Of a DNA stretch of 64,000 nucleotides, positions 1-10,297 are shown one piece after another (the first letter of the stretch is position 1; every line of letters starts with the position of its first letter). Under the pieces are notes generated by a model. That model was not told where the DNA came from and searched no databases. It worked only from the letters and a program-made list of their open reading frames with translations. Location: the NCBI RefSeq assembly GCF_003479425.1, contig NZ_QUHC01000004.1:124001-188000 (forward strand). Direction: 5' to 3'. The translations under genes and the position numbers were made by a program. The stretch comes from Odoribacter sp. AF15-53. Lineage in GTDB: Bacteria; Bacteroidota; Bacteroidia; Bacteroidales; Marinifilaceae.

Positions 1-2967
1 CCCTTGCCGGGAACGACGGTTGTCGTGAAAGGGGATTCCCTGTTACTGGGTACGAGTGCGGGGATAGACGGGACATATCGTTTCACGATCCCGACAAACG
101 TGACGACATTGGTGTTTTCTTTCGTGGGGTACAAGTCGAAAGATGTGGTTATTGGCGGACGTACGAAGATCGACGTGGTGTTGGAAGAGGACGTGAAGAG
201 CGTGGACGAGGTGGTGGTGACGGGGATTTTTACCCGCAAGGCGAGTAGTTACACGGGGGCAGTGGTGACGATGACTGCAAAGGATATCATGCGGGCGGGG
301 AATCAGAATCTGTTTCAGAGTCTGAAGAATCTTGACCCGTCGTTGTTTATCATGGATAATCTGGAGATGGGGTCCAATCCGAACGCTATCCCGGAGATGA
401 AAATGCGGGGTGTGTCAAGTTTCCCGTTGGAGGAGACTGGAGTCCGTCTGAAAGGAAATTACCAGAATAACCCGAATCAGCCGTTGTTTATGCTCGACGG
501 GTTCGAGGTGACGGCAGAGCGGGTGATGGATATGGATATGAACCGGGTGGAGAGCGTGACTCTGTTGAAGGATGCTTCCGCAAAGGCGATTTACGGTTCA
601 AAGGCGGCTAACGGGGTCGTGGTGATCACGACCAGGCGGTTGTCCGGTAACGAGCAGCGGGTGACTTACACGGGAAGTGTGGATATACAGATGCCGGATT
701 TGAGTAGTTATAATTTGTGTAACGCAGAGGAGAAGCTGGAGGCGGAGCGAATTGACGGAATTTATGACGATGCGAATTTTCTGTTACATACAGAGAAACA
801 GATGTTGTATCAACGGCGGAAACAGTTGATTGCCGCCGGACTGGATACTTATTGGTTGTCAAAGCCTTTGCGCACGGGAGTGGGACATAAGCATAACCTG
901 AGTGTGGAGCTGGGTGACGCGGAGACTTTGAGGGCTGTGTTGGATTTGTCGTATAATCAGGTGATTGGTGTGATGAAGGGATCAGATCGACGGAATATTT
1001 CGGGGACTCTGGATTTGTCTTACCGGAGAAATAACCTGATTTTTAACAATACGATGACGGTGAACAGTAATAAGAGTTATGATTCTCCTTATGGTAATTT
1101 TAGTGATTATGCGAAGATGAATCCTTACTGGCGGGCTAAAGATACGGAAACGGGACAGGTGGTGCGTTGGGCCGAGAATAAGGTTGCCAACCCGATGTAT
1201 GATGCGGAAATCGGTACGTTGAAACGGGAGACTTACGTGGATTTCTTGAACAATTTTCAAGTAGAATGGAGGTTGATGAACAGTTTGATCCTGAGGGCCC
1301 GCGTGATGTTGTCGTTTAAACGGAATGATGGTGACGAGTTTTTGCCGGCCACGCATTCCAATTTTGCTGGTATCACGAAGGATTCCCCGGTGGAGGATCA
1401 ATTGCGGAAAGGGTCTTACCGGTTGGATAATGGCCGGAGTAGTGACGTGTCCGGGGATATTCACGGGAATTATGCTATCACGTTAGGTAAACATGCGATT
1501 GTGGCAATGGGCGGTTTTGGAATATCCGAATATTCGTACCAGGCTTACGTGCATCGGGCCGAGGGTTTCCCGAACAGTCAATCTGCGGATATCACGTTTG
1601 CCCGTCAGTACGCGTTGGATAAGCGGCCGGAAGGATCGTCTTCTTTACGGCGAGAGATTAATTTTGTGTTGGGTGGTGTTTATAGTTATGACGATCGGTA
1701 TTTCTTGGATTTTAACGTGCAGACCAGCGCATCTTCTCTTTACGGGAATGATAATCGCTGGGCCACGGGGTGGTCCGTGGGTGTGGGGTGGAACTTGCAT
1801 AACGAACCTTTCTTTCCTTGGAAGGATTTGGTCAGTCAATTTAAAGTACGGGGTTCGATCGGGTTGACCGGGAACCAGAATTTCGATACGAACGAGGCGG
1901 TGGCAACTTACCAGTATTACACGGATGCGAATTATTTGGGAATGACGGGGTCTTATCTCGGTCGTTTGGCGAATCCTTCGTTGAAGTGGGAACAGAAGAA
2001 GGATTACAACGTGGGTTTTGACGCCACGATTCACCGGGCTGTTTTGCGTTTTGACCTTTACCGGGCGGATACGGAGAATATGTTGACGGATGTGTCTGTA
2101 CCGACAAGTACGGGGTTTTCGACGGTAAAGGATAATCTGGGTTTGGTGCGTAACAGTGGTATCGAGGCTTATCTTTCTTATGGCGTGTTGCAGAAGGATC
2201 GGACTTTCCTCACGGTTTTCGGTTCACTGGTGACGACGAAGAACGAGATTATTCGTTTGTCGGAGAGTATGCGCGCTTTTAACGAGTTACGGGATAAAAT
2301 GGCCTCGGACCGGGGAAATAATCGCCCAGTGTTAAAGTACGTGGACGGGGAGTCCATGGAGACGATTTGGGCCGTTCGTTCAGCCGGAATTGATCCTATG
2401 ACGGGACAGGAGGTTTATATCCGTCGTGACGGTTCGTTGACTTACACGTATTACGAGTCGGATTTGAGTCCGGTGGGTAACGAGTTACCCAAGTACCGGG
2501 GAAATTTCGGTTTCACTTTGGAGCATAAAGGATTTGGTATCAGTACGACCTTCCGTTATCAAGCCGGGTTCCAGTATTATAACAAAACGTTGATTGATCG
2601 CGTGGAGAACGTGGACATGAATTATAACGTGGATAAGCGGGCGTTGTACGGGCGTTGGAAGGAACCGGGACAGGTGACTCCTTTCAAGCGTCTGGGAACT
2701 TTCCAGTATGACGGAGATCCGCAATCCCGTCAGGAGATGACACGGGCGACTTCCCGTTTCGTGCAGGATTGCAGGGAGTTGACGTGGGGATCGTTGAACG
2801 TGTATTATGATTTCCAGCCGGAAGTGCTTAATTATCTTCGGATGAAACGGTTGAGGGTGTCGTTCTACATGGAGGAGATTGCGAAAATGTCTTCAGTAAA
2901 GGCCGAGAGAGGGTTTGATTATCCTTTCGCCAGAACGATGTCGTTTTCGCTTATTGGAACATTTTAA
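1..2967 (+). CDS. SusC/RagA-family TonB-linked outer-membrane transporter (5' partial)
   Basis: This is the C-terminal 988 or so residues of a TonB-dependent transporter that imports a ligand bound by its SusD partner across the outer membrane. The reading frame is open to the first base, so the start lies outside the window. The visible part begins inside a carboxypeptidase-regulatory-like domain (about residues 1-60). Next come a TonB-box-like stretch (DEVVVTG) and a plug domain to about residue 215 with the family motifs LFMLDGFEV and LLKDASAKAIYGSKAANGV. A long beta barrel follows, ending in an aromatic Phe after SLIGT, as expected for outer-membrane barrels. The SusD gene follows after 10 bases. 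Whether an N-terminal STN signalling domain exists cannot be seen. The substrate is unknown. Confidence 0.95.
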   Translation, partial: PLPGTTVVVKGDSLLLGTSAGIDGTYRFTIPTNVTTLVFSFVGYKSKDVVIGGRTKIDVVLEEDVKSVDEVVVTGIFTRKASSYTGAVVTMTAKDIMRAGNQNLFQSLKNLDPSLFIMDNLEMGSNPNAIPEMKMRGVSSFPLEETGVRLKGNYQNNPNQPLFMLDGFEVTAERVMDMDMNRVESVTLLKDASAKAIYGSKAANGVVVITTRRLSGNEQRVTYTGSVDIQMPDLSSYNLCNAEEKLEAERIDGIYDDANFLLHTEKQMLYQRRKQLIAAGLDTYWLSKPLRTGVGHKHNLSVELGDAETLRAVLDLSYNQVIGVMKGSDRRNISGTLDLSYRRNNLIFNNTMTVNSNKSYDSPYGNFSDYAKMNPYWRAKDTETGQVVRWAENKVANPMYDAEIGTLKRETYVDFLNNFQVEWRLMNSLILRARVMLSFKRNDGDEFLPATHSNFAGITKDSPVEDQLRKGSYRLDNGRSSDVSGDIHGNYAITLGKHAIVAMGGFGISEYSYQAYVHRAEGFPNSQSADITFARQYALDKRPEGSSSLRREINFVLGGVYSYDDRYFLDFNVQTSASSLYGNDNRWATGWSVGVGWNLHNEPFFPWKDLVSQFKVRGSIGLTGNQNFDTNEAVATYQYYTDANYLGMTGSYLGRLANPSLKWEQKKDYNVGFDATIHRAVLRFDLYRADTENMLTDVSVPTSTGFSTVKDNLGLVRNSGIEAYLSYGVLQKDRTFLTVFGSLVTTKNEIIRLSESMRAFNELRDKMASDRGNNRPVLKYVDGESMETIWAVRSAGIDPMTGQEVYIRRDGSLTYTYYESDLSPVGNELPKYRGNFGFTLEHKGFGISTTFRYQAGFQYYNKTLIDRVENVDMNYNVDKRALYGRWKEPGQVTPFKRLGTFQYDGDPQSRQEMTRATSRFVQDCRELTWGSLNVYYDFQPEVLNYLRMKRLRVSFYMEEIAKMSSVKAERGFDYPFARTMSFSLIGTF

Positions 2968-2977
2968 TTAGGTAGAT

Positions 2978-4456
2978 ATGAAGACAATAATAGTAAATAT
3001 CGTGTTGTGTGCGATGTTGTGCACGGTGGTAGCTTGTGATAGTTGGTTGGACACGACGCCCCCGTCGCAAGTGCCGGAAGAAGACCAGTTCGGTGATGAG
3101 TTCGGTTTCAGACAGGCTTTGATCGGTTGTTATATTGGTATGGCGAATGAAAATTTGTACGGGAAGCAGCTCACGTGGTACTCGGTGGATATGCAAAGCG
3201 GGCAGTACACGCTTCATTCGCAGGGACAGGTGTATGCCATGGGCACTTACCAGTATACGGCTCAACGTTCGTTGACGGTGCTTAATACCGTCTGGCAGAG
3301 GGCGTATAGCGTGATTGCTAATGCTAATAATGCGTTGAAGTTTATAGATAATCGTCAGGATGTGCTGGATCCGCTTTCTTATCGGATGATTAAAGGGGAG
3401 TTGTTGGCTATCCGCGGTATGCTGCATTTTGATATGATGCGTTTGTACGGATACGGGAATTTGGCTAACCGGACGGATAAAGCGACGAAACCGACTATCC
3501 CTTACGTGACGGTGTACGATAAGGAGATGACTCCCCAGTTATCGTATGACGAGACGATTAAGCTGGTGATTAAAGATTTGACGGATGCGTTGGGATTGCT
3601 GGATGACGAACCGATCACGGGGAAGCATCCCGCGGATTATTATGAGGCGTTGAATGATGACGGATTTTTTAGTGATCGTAGTTTCCGGTTGAATTATTAC
3701 GCCGTGAAGGCTTTACTGGCGAGGGTGTATATGTGGGAAGGAAGTGATGCGTCAATCGCATTGGCTCGTCAGGAGGCACTAGACGTAATTCGTGATGGTG
3801 AACGCCTGGGACTTTACCGGTGGATCACAACGGATGTGGTGGGAACGGACCCAGTTCATTCCACGGAGCATATCGCTTCTTTGAATATTCCGGCATTTAC
3901 AGACCGTTTGAAGGATTTTTATCTCTATAATTTCCTAGAAGGTACGGAATATAATGCGATCAAGTTGAGCGAGGGGAATATGATCAGTATTTACGAGGAA
4001 GAAGGAGACGGGGAGAATGCCGATTATCGCCGGGAGAAGTTGTTTTTCAGAAATGCCAATGGGTATTACACGCCGTTAAAGCTAGCGCAGGATCGGTCTA
4101 CGGGGTATCTGAGACTGAACCGGATGCCTTTGATTCGTCTCCCGGAGATGTATCTGATCGTGGCCGAGAGTTATTTGAAAGGTGCGAGTATTGATTTGAA
4201 CGAGGCGGTATCTTATTTGAAGACCTTGCGGGAGTATCGTTCGAATTATATCAAAATTGACGGTTTTACGCGGGACGAATTGTTGACGTGCTTGATGAAC
4301 GAGTATCGTCGGGAGTTTTTGTGTGAAGGTGTGACATTCTTCTATTTTAAACGTATCGGGTTGACAGATATTCCCGGTTCGACGATCGTGATGGATGACG
4401 GAAGGTATTTGTGGCCTTATCCCGCTATCGAACGGGAGATGGGACGTGCACAATGA
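2978..4456 (+). CDS. SusD/RagB-family nutrient-binding outer-membrane lipoprotein
   Basis: This 492-residue surface lipoprotein is the lid and ligand-binding partner of the SusC just upstream. It has a short hydrophobic leader and a lipobox ending VVAC, with the lipidated cysteine at residue 20. TPR-like helical segments follow. The C-terminal part has the SusD signatures LPEMYLIVAESYL, a helix with a repeated basic/Leu pattern, and the RREFLCEGVTFFYFKR region. The length is normal for the family. It lies 10 bases after SusC and 28 bases before a DUF4843 lipoprotein, so the genes are surely co-transcribed. The ligand cannot be read from the sequence. The neighbours contain no glycoside hydrolase, so a polysaccharide is not specially favoured. 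Confidence 0.95.
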   Translation: MKTIIVNIVLCAMLCTVVACDSWLDTTPPSQVPEEDQFGDEFGFRQALIGCYIGMANENLYGKQLTWYSVDMQSGQYTLHSQGQVYAMGTYQYTAQRSLTVLNTVWQRAYSVIANANNALKFIDNRQDVLDPLSYRMIKGELLAIRGMLHFDMMRLYGYGNLANRTDKATKPTIPYVTVYDKEMTPQLSYDETIKLVIKDLTDALGLLDDEPITGKHPADYYEALNDDGFFSDRSFRLNYYAVKALLARVYMWEGSDASIALARQEALDVIRDGERLGLYRWITTDVVGTDPVHSTEHIASLNIPAFTDRLKDFYLYNFLEGTEYNAIKLSEGNMISIYEEEGDGENADYRREKLFFRNANGYYTPLKLAQDRSTGYLRLNRMPLIRLPEMYLIVAESYLKGASIDLNEAVSYLKTLREYRSNYIKIDGFTRDELLTCLMNEYRREFLCEGVTFFYFKRIGLTDIPGSTIVMDDGRYLWPYPAIEREMGRAQ

Positions 4457-4484
4457 TGATTAATAATGCTATAAATGAAAAGAT

Positions 4485-5327
4485 ATGAACAGATTTAATT
4501 TTCTGTATGTAATTTGTTTTCTTTTGGGCGGTTTGCTATGTGGCGGTTGCTCGAAGGAGGGGATCGATACGTTTGACGAGAGTCTGGCCACGGTGACGGT
4601 GCCTTGGAATAGTGTGGACGTGAGGACATATCCCGGATATAATACGGCAACGAAGAAGTTTGACCAGAATTACTCGTTCTGGAACGATCCGGAGGAGGAG
4701 GTTGTGGTGGTGAATGTCCCGTTGAAGTTGGTGGGTGACGTGCGGGATTATGATCGGACGGTGGGGTATACGGTCGTACGGGACAGTAGTCAATTATTGG
4801 AGGGTTCATATAAGGTGTTGAATGCAGTGATTCCTGCCGGGGAACGTTACGGGTATATCTCACTGGAATTACCGAGATTGACTCAACTGGAGGATACGAC
4901 GTGCGTGATGGAAATCGTGCTGAACGCTTCGGAATATTTCGTGGAGGGACCACCGGAATATTCCCGGATTAAGTTCACTTGGGATAATCAATTACCCATG
5001 CTTCCCAGTGGTACGTTTTATGCCCGGACGTATAATTTCCTGATCAATGCGGGACAGAGTATGAATCTGGCTAATTATAATTATTATAGTCGAAGTGCGC
5101 ATAAGGCGATTCTGGCAGCGTTGGGATGGCCGTGGCAAGCGGATCAATGGCCCCAGTATAACCGGTTTGATCCGGATGGTTATATGTTTTATAATACGGC
5201 AATCACGAATGCTTATTATGAGTTGTTGCAGAAGTATCTGGATGATTATGAAGAGGAGCATGGCGGCCCGTTGTTACATGACGGGGGACTCGCCGTGAAT
5301 CAGCCTGTGAGAGCGAGAAGTTTTTAA
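4485..5327 (+). CDS. DUF4843-type lipoprotein of a SusCD locus
   Basis: This 280-residue lipoprotein of unknown biochemical function has lipobox LCGGC with the modified cysteine at residue 22. About residues 35-170 look like a beta-rich domain (many VVVNVPLKLVG and YTVV type strands), and the order SusC, SusD, this gene, PKD-like lipoprotein is the typical setting of DUF4843 proteins in Bacteroidetes. Such proteins are thought to be surface accessory binding proteins. The last 20 or so residues are polar and lack clear structure. The start at 4485 precedes a proper signal sequence. The family assignment rests on recalled resemblance and context, not on a computed match. Confidence 0.75.
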   Translation: MNRFNFLYVICFLLGGLLCGGCSKEGIDTFDESLATVTVPWNSVDVRTYPGYNTATKKFDQNYSFWNDPEEEVVVVNVPLKLVGDVRDYDRTVGYTVVRDSSQLLEGSYKVLNAVIPAGERYGYISLELPRLTQLEDTTCVMEIVLNASEYFVEGPPEYSRIKFTWDNQLPMLPSGTFYARTYNFLINAGQSMNLANYNYYSRSAHKAILAALGWPWQADQWPQYNRFDPDGYMFYNTAITNAYYELLQKYLDDYEEEHGGPLLHDGGLAVNQPVRARSF

Positions 5328-5345
5328 TAAAACGGATTAAAGATA

Positions 5346-6965
5346 ATGAAGATGAAAACTATATATTACCTGTTTTTACTCGTGCTGGGGTGCGGTTTTG
5401 TGTCGTGCTATGATGACAAGAGTACTTATGATACGAAGGATATCCCTAACGTGGAATTGGATGTGAGCGGCGTGCCACAGACGCAGTATGTGGCATATTT
5501 GGGAAAGTTGCATATTGATGTTCCCGTGAAGAAGGACGGGAACGCGAATCATCCGGATCTGGAATACAAATGGGAGGTGGAGTTAGGCTCGTCAACGGGG
5601 TTGATAGAGGTGTTGTCGAACGAACGAGTGCTTGACACGATTGCTGCAATGCCGATTCTGGCCAGCGGTTACACGCTGGTGTTGGAGGTAACGGATAAGG
5701 TGACAACGCTGAAATATTATTCTACTTTTTCGTTAGTGGTGGAAAGTCAGTTCGGGGAGGGGATTATCGTGGCTCATTCCTGGGACGGAGAGATGTCCGA
5801 TTTGTCGTTAATTATGGATAAGGATATTACCAAAGGGTTTTCGGGAACGGAGAGAGTGGTGTATAATGATATTTTCTCTTCGAAGGGGGAACCGTTGGAT
5901 GATTGGATTGACAACGTGACTTATACGGTGTCGGGTGCGACATGGAGCACGTACCAGAATATATTGTGGATGGCTGGGAGGAACGGGATGTTCCGGGCTG
6001 ATTGCCGGGATTATTCCGTGAAGGGTACGGATAAGATTATTCCTTTCGTGACCGAGCCGTATGTTTCGGGACATTTTTACCCGGCTCCCCAAACGACAAT
6101 AATGGTGGTGAATAATCAAGTGTATCAACATCTTCGTCAGAATGATGAGATATTTATTAAACCGGAAGTGGTTTCCGATCTGGGTGGTGTGCAATCCAAT
6201 TACGTGGATAATCGTGTTGTTGCTGCGGCCACAGGCGATGGTGTGCATTCCAGCGGGGCTACCATTTGGTATGATTCCCATGTGGGACGTTTCGGACGTT
6301 TTAACGGGGCTTTCTCGCAGAATAAGTGTGCGTTGTATTCGCCCTCGGAGAATAACGAAAATTTTCCCTTTGATCCTTCCGCAGTACCGGATAAGGAAGC
6401 CGTGGCAGGTGGTTTTATGAACGGTTCGTCGCTGGTGATGGTGTTGAAGGATAAGGTGTCGGGGGAATATTCTCTTTACACGTTCTTCACAAAGAATCAG
6501 AATGCAGATTTGGTTAATCCGACACCAAGTTATTTGTATGCGGTCTCGTCGTCGATTAAAGATTTGCTAGATCGTTCCGTGTCGATTTGTTTTAGCACGG
6601 TGGACCCGATTATGTACGTGGCGACGAATAGAGAAATTCACGCAGTACGGTTGAATATAGACGGGACAATCAGTTCGTCGTTGAAATACACGGTTACGGC
6701 GGGAGAGAATATCAGTGTTCTGAAGTTCTACGCGCAGGGGAGGTATAATGTGAATTCTGATGATTTTGACAGTGACACGGAAGGGTTGTTAACCTTGCCG
6801 TTGAACACGAAAGCCGTGATGATGGCGACGCAAGCCTCGGATACGGAGGGATATGTCTATCTGATTCCGCAAAAAGATCCGGGAACGGGAAATCTGGATG
6901 CGGAAAAACAGGTGAAGTATGACGGTTTCGGGAAGATTTCGGACATAACGACTCAAGGAAGATAA
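5346..6965 (+). CDS. PKD-like family lipoprotein
   Basis: This 539-residue lipoprotein has lipobox FVSC (cysteine at residue 21). An N-terminal immunoglobulin/PKD-like region (about residues 35-130) contains the strand-rich pattern YKWEVEL and LVLEVTDKVT. The larger C-terminal part (about 135-539) has repeated aromatic and Gly-rich strands that would fit a beta-propeller or similar all-beta fold. Proteins of this build follow DUF4843 genes in SusCD loci and are presumed surface ligand-binding or scaffold proteins. No catalytic motif was seen. It is the last gene before a 66-base gap with a strong hairpin, which separates it from the ABC genes. Its own substrate is unknown. Confidence 0.75.
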   Translation: MKMKTIYYLFLLVLGCGFVSCYDDKSTYDTKDIPNVELDVSGVPQTQYVAYLGKLHIDVPVKKDGNANHPDLEYKWEVELGSSTGLIEVLSNERVLDTIAAMPILASGYTLVLEVTDKVTTLKYYSTFSLVVESQFGEGIIVAHSWDGEMSDLSLIMDKDITKGFSGTERVVYNDIFSSKGEPLDDWIDNVTYTVSGATWSTYQNILWMAGRNGMFRADCRDYSVKGTDKIIPFVTEPYVSGHFYPAPQTTIMVVNNQVYQHLRQNDEIFIKPEVVSDLGGVQSNYVDNRVVAAATGDGVHSSGATIWYDSHVGRFGRFNGAFSQNKCALYSPSENNENFPFDPSAVPDKEAVAGGFMNGSSLVMVLKDKVSGEYSLYTFFTKNQNADLVNPTPSYLYAVSSSIKDLLDRSVSICFSTVDPIMYVATNREIHAVRLNIDGTISSSLKYTVTAGENISVLKFYAQGRYNVNSDDFDSDTEGLLTLPLNTKAVMMATQASDTEGYVYLIPQKDPGTGNLDAEKQVKYDGFGKISDITTQGR

Positions 6966-6979
6966 TTTATAATAATGCG

Positions 6980-7012
6980 GGTGGGTAAGGCGTGACGAAA
7001 GCCTTGCCCACC
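6980..7012 (+). terminator. Intergenic hairpin after the SusCD genes (possible attenuator)
   Basis: Bases 6980-6991 (GGTGGGTAAGGC) pair with 7001-7012 (GCCTTGCCCACC), giving a 12-bp stem with a single G-U pair and a 9-base loop. It lies between the PKD-like lipoprotein stop and the ABC ATPase start. The tail is AT-rich (ataatggttaataatt) but not a run of T, so it may be a partial terminator or an RNA-stabilising element that sets different expression of the SusCD and ABC halves. Confidence 0.5.
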
Positions 7013-7031
7013 ATAATGGTTAATAATTAAA

Positions 7032-7970
7032 ATGAATAACATGGAGAAACCGGTTGTAAAGGTGGAACATTTGTCTCATCGTTATAGTGTGCAGTGGGCG
7101 ATACGGGATATCAATTTCGAGATTTATGAAAAAGGAATACTGGGGTTGTTGGGTTCGAATGGTGCGGGTAAGTCGACGACGATGAATATTATGTGTGGGG
7201 TGTTGAACCAGACAGAAGGAGAGGTGTATATTAACGGGATTAATTTCCGGGAAGACCCGATTGCGGCGAAGATGAATATTGGTTTTCTGCCGCAGAAGCC
7301 CCCGTTGTACACGGATTTGACGGTGGAGGAGTATCTGGCCTATTGTGCCGATTTGCGTTCGGTGGCCCCTAAGAAGATTCGTTCATCGGTGGATTACGCT
7401 ATGGATAAATGTGGGATTACGCATTTCCGGAAACGGTTGTTGAAGCATTTGTCGGGAGGTTACCAGCAACGGGTGGGGATCGCACAGGCGATTATTCATA
7501 ACCCGAAGTTTGTGGTGTTGGATGAGCCGACGAACGGATTGGACCCGAATCAGATTTTGGAGATCCGAGAGTTGATCAAGGAGATCGCTACCGACCGTTC
7601 GGTGTTGCTTTCCACGCATATTCTTTCGGAAGTGCAGGCGACGTGCGATCATATCAAGATGATCGAGGAGGGACAACTTGTATTTTCGGGAACAATGGAT
7701 GAGTTTAACAATTACATTCAGCCTAATTCGTTCGTGATCGTGCTGAAGAATCCACCGAGAGTGGCAGAACTGGAGCATGTGCCGGGGATTAGCCGGGTGG
7801 AGCCCGTGAGCTCGAAGAGTTTCAGGGTGTGGTTTGATACAGATGATGACGTGACGGCCCGTATGGTACACGAAAGTGTAAGCCGGGGATGGGAGTTAAG
7901 TGAGATTTCCGTGGAACGGAGTTCCCTGGATGAGGTATTCGCTCGCTTATCGGGAAAAAGTAAATCGTAA
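7032..7970 (+). CDS. ABC transporter ATP-binding protein (GldA-like)
   Basis: This cytoplasmic ATPase of 312 residues powers the membrane subunits encoded next. Motifs are complete: Walker A GSNGAGKS at 41-48, Q-loop Gln at 88, signature LSGGY at 140-144, Walker B VVLDEP at 161-166 and the switch His at 196. The C-terminal 90 residues form the extra regulatory-like domain common in ABC-2 exporter ATPases of the GldA/CcmA/DrrA type. Translation could also start at the internal Met 4 (base 7041). It is 11 bases from the first permease-GldG gene. Similarity to GldA suggests an ABC-2 type complex, but true gliding motility is not implied because no other gld genes are nearby. Confidence 0.93.
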   Translation: MNNMEKPVVKVEHLSHRYSVQWAIRDINFEIYEKGILGLLGSNGAGKSTTMNIMCGVLNQTEGEVYINGINFREDPIAAKMNIGFLPQKPPLYTDLTVEEYLAYCADLRSVAPKKIRSSVDYAMDKCGITHFRKRLLKHLSGGYQQRVGIAQAIIHNPKFVVLDEPTNGLDPNQILEIRELIKEIATDRSVLLSTHILSEVQATCDHIKMIEEGQLVFSGTMDEFNNYIQPNSFVIVLKNPPRVAELEHVPGISRVEPVSSKSFRVWFDTDDDVTARMVHESVSRGWELSEISVERSSLDEVFARLSGKSKS

Positions 7971-7981
7971 GTTCGTATAGT

Positions 7982-10282
7982 ATGAGAAAAATATTTAAGA
8001 TTGCATTGACAGAGTTATACACTCTGTTTTACTCTCCTATCGCGTGGTTAATACTTATTATCTTTACCGTTCAAGCGTGCATGACTTATTTCCGGTTGGT
8101 GGATATTATGTTGATGCAGCAATTCTCACGGCCTTTGTGGTATAGTATTGCGAAAGAGATGTACACGGGGAGTCTGGGGTTGTTCCCGAATATGCTGGTA
8201 CATCTTTACCTGTATATACCCTTGTTGACAATGGGGTTGATGAGCCGGGAGTATAGTAGCGGTTCTATCAAGTTGTTGTATTCTTCGCCGGTGTCAAGCG
8301 TGCAGATTATTTTCGGGAAGTTTCTTTCCATGATGATATACAGTTTTATTTTGGTGGGGATTCTTTTCCTGTTTGTCGGTTTTACGGCGTGGAACGTGCC
8401 GTCTTTTGATATGTCGCTGGCTTTGTCCGGGTTGTTGGGAATTTATCTGGTGATCTGTTCTTATGCGGCAATCGGACTGTTCATGTCCAGTCTGACATCT
8501 TATCAGGTGGTGGCGGCCGTTGCCACGCTGGGGGCTTTGGCTTTCCTGAATTACGTGGGAAGGATAGGACAGGAGATTCCTTTCGTTCGGGATATCACGT
8601 ATTGGTTGTCGATTTCCGGACGTTCGGATGAGTTAATCAACGGGTTGATCAGTAGCGAGGATGTGTTTTATTTCCTGATCGTGATCGGCTTGTTCTTGAC
8701 GCTCTCGATTATGGTGATCTTGTCGGGAAAATGTAAATTGTCGAAAAGCATGGCTTTTACCCGGTATGCAGGGGTGATCGTGTTGGCGATGCTACTGGGA
8801 TACGTGACTTCCCGGCCGGGACTGCAATGTTCTTATGATGCATCGTTGATCAAACAAAATAGTTTAAATCCGGTGAGTCAGGAAATTATGGAGAAGATGG
8901 AAGGCGGGTTGACGATCACGACTTACGTGAATCTTCTGGAAGGAAACTTCCATCGGGGAGCCCCGGCAGAGAGAAATCGTGATGCGAGTCAGTTCAAGAA
9001 ATTTATTCGTTTTAAACCGAAGATTCGCATGAATTACGTGTATTATTATGCGGATGCGGGTAACGAGGTGTTGGAGGAACGTTTTCCCGATCTGAACACG
9101 CAGCAACGAGCATGGAAAATGGCGGTCATGGAAGATTTGGATATAGAGATGTTCCTGGCCCCGGAACAGGTTGCCCAACAAGTTGATCTTTCAGGAGAGA
9201 AGTATCGTTTCGTGCGTTTACTGGAGCGGGAAAGTGGGGAAAAAACTTTCTTGCGGATCTTTGATGACAGTTATGTTTATCCGAAAGAGGGGGAGATTGC
9301 CACGGCAATGAAACGTTTAGTTACGAAAGCTCCCAAAGTGGCTTTTTTGACTGGACACGGAGAACGTGATATTCAGCGGGCAGGTGACCGGGATTATTAC
9401 ACGTTTGCTATTGACCCGACATTCCGGTATTCGTTGATTAATCAGGGGTTCGACGTGGAGAGTATCACCTTGTCGGGTGGTCGGGCGATACCGACGGGTA
9501 TTGACGTGCTGGTGATTGCGGATTTGCAACAACCATTGTCGGCGGACGAGTTGGCTCGGGTGGAAGAGTATATCGCAAAAGGCGGGAATATCGTTATCGG
9601 CGGAGAGCCGGGTAAATCGGCTTTGATGAATCCGTTGACGGCTTCTCTTGGCGTGCGTTTTTTACCGGGGACTTTAGTGCAGCCTACTAAAGCGTATGAT
9701 GATAATTTGCTGGTTTGTTCCTTCACGGAAGAGGGGGTGAAGGTGGTTACTCCATTCCAGGGTTTGTGGCGACAAAAGTATGGAATTACTATGCCGGGAG
9801 CTGCAGCGTTGAGTTACGAGACCGGAAACGGTTTTGATGTGTATCCCTTGTTGAAAACACAAGATGCGGGGAGTTGGAATGAATTGACAACCGTGAATTT
9901 CATGGATGAGAAGGCTGTTCTGAATCCCGAAATCGGGGAGAAAGAGGAGTCCTTCCCGACAATGCTTGCACTGACCCGTACGGTCGGAAGCCGGGAGCAA
10001 CGGGTGTTCGTGATGGGAGATGTGGATTGTATCAGTAATGCCGAGTTGTTGATGTCACGTGTTGGGATGAGAGTGAATAATTTCTCTCTAATCTCGGGAA
10101 TGTTCCGGTGGTTGAGTGATGGGGAGTACCCGATCGTGTTGTCGGGAGTACCGCCCGTGGATACGGTGTTGGAGTTGAATAAGGACACGGTTCCTTACGT
10201 GCGGATTGCTTTCACGTGGGGATTACCGATCTTGTTCGCGTTGGGGTATTTTGGCGTGTGGTTTAAAAGAAGACGGAGATAA
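7982..10282 (+). CDS. Fused ABC-2 permease and GldG-like protein, copy 1
   Basis: This inner-membrane protein of 766 residues joins the two proteins that are separate in flavobacterial gliding systems (GldF and GldG). About residues 1-250 hold six hydrophobic segments of an ABC-2 permease, with the motif LTMGLMSREYSSGSIKLLYS between segments two and three. A further membrane segment (about 259-276) leads into a large non-cytoplasmic GldG-like domain with the family motif KVAFLTGHGERD and the Rossmann-like stretch DVLVIADLQQP. A last membrane helix (about 740-760) is followed by a basic tail KRRRR. An adjacent gene of exactly the same length is a clear tandem duplicate. The transported molecule is unknown. 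Confidence 0.88.
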   Translation: MRKIFKIALTELYTLFYSPIAWLILIIFTVQACMTYFRLVDIMLMQQFSRPLWYSIAKEMYTGSLGLFPNMLVHLYLYIPLLTMGLMSREYSSGSIKLLYSSPVSSVQIIFGKFLSMMIYSFILVGILFLFVGFTAWNVPSFDMSLALSGLLGIYLVICSYAAIGLFMSSLTSYQVVAAVATLGALAFLNYVGRIGQEIPFVRDITYWLSISGRSDELINGLISSEDVFYFLIVIGLFLTLSIMVILSGKCKLSKSMAFTRYAGVIVLAMLLGYVTSRPGLQCSYDASLIKQNSLNPVSQEIMEKMEGGLTITTYVNLLEGNFHRGAPAERNRDASQFKKFIRFKPKIRMNYVYYYADAGNEVLEERFPDLNTQQRAWKMAVMEDLDIEMFLAPEQVAQQVDLSGEKYRFVRLLERESGEKTFLRIFDDSYVYPKEGEIATAMKRLVTKAPKVAFLTGHGERDIQRAGDRDYYTFAIDPTFRYSLINQGFDVESITLSGGRAIPTGIDVLVIADLQQPLSADELARVEEYIAKGGNIVIGGEPGKSALMNPLTASLGVRFLPGTLVQPTKAYDDNLLVCSFTEEGVKVVTPFQGLWRQKYGITMPGAAALSYETGNGFDVYPLLKTQDAGSWNELTTVNFMDEKAVLNPEIGEKEESFPTMLALTRTVGSREQRVFVMGDVDCISNAELLMSRVGMRVNNFSLISGMFRWLSDGEYPIVLSGVPPVDTVLELNKDTVPYVRIAFTWGLPILFALGYFGVWFKRRRR

Positions 10283-10297
10283 CGTAATTATGAACGA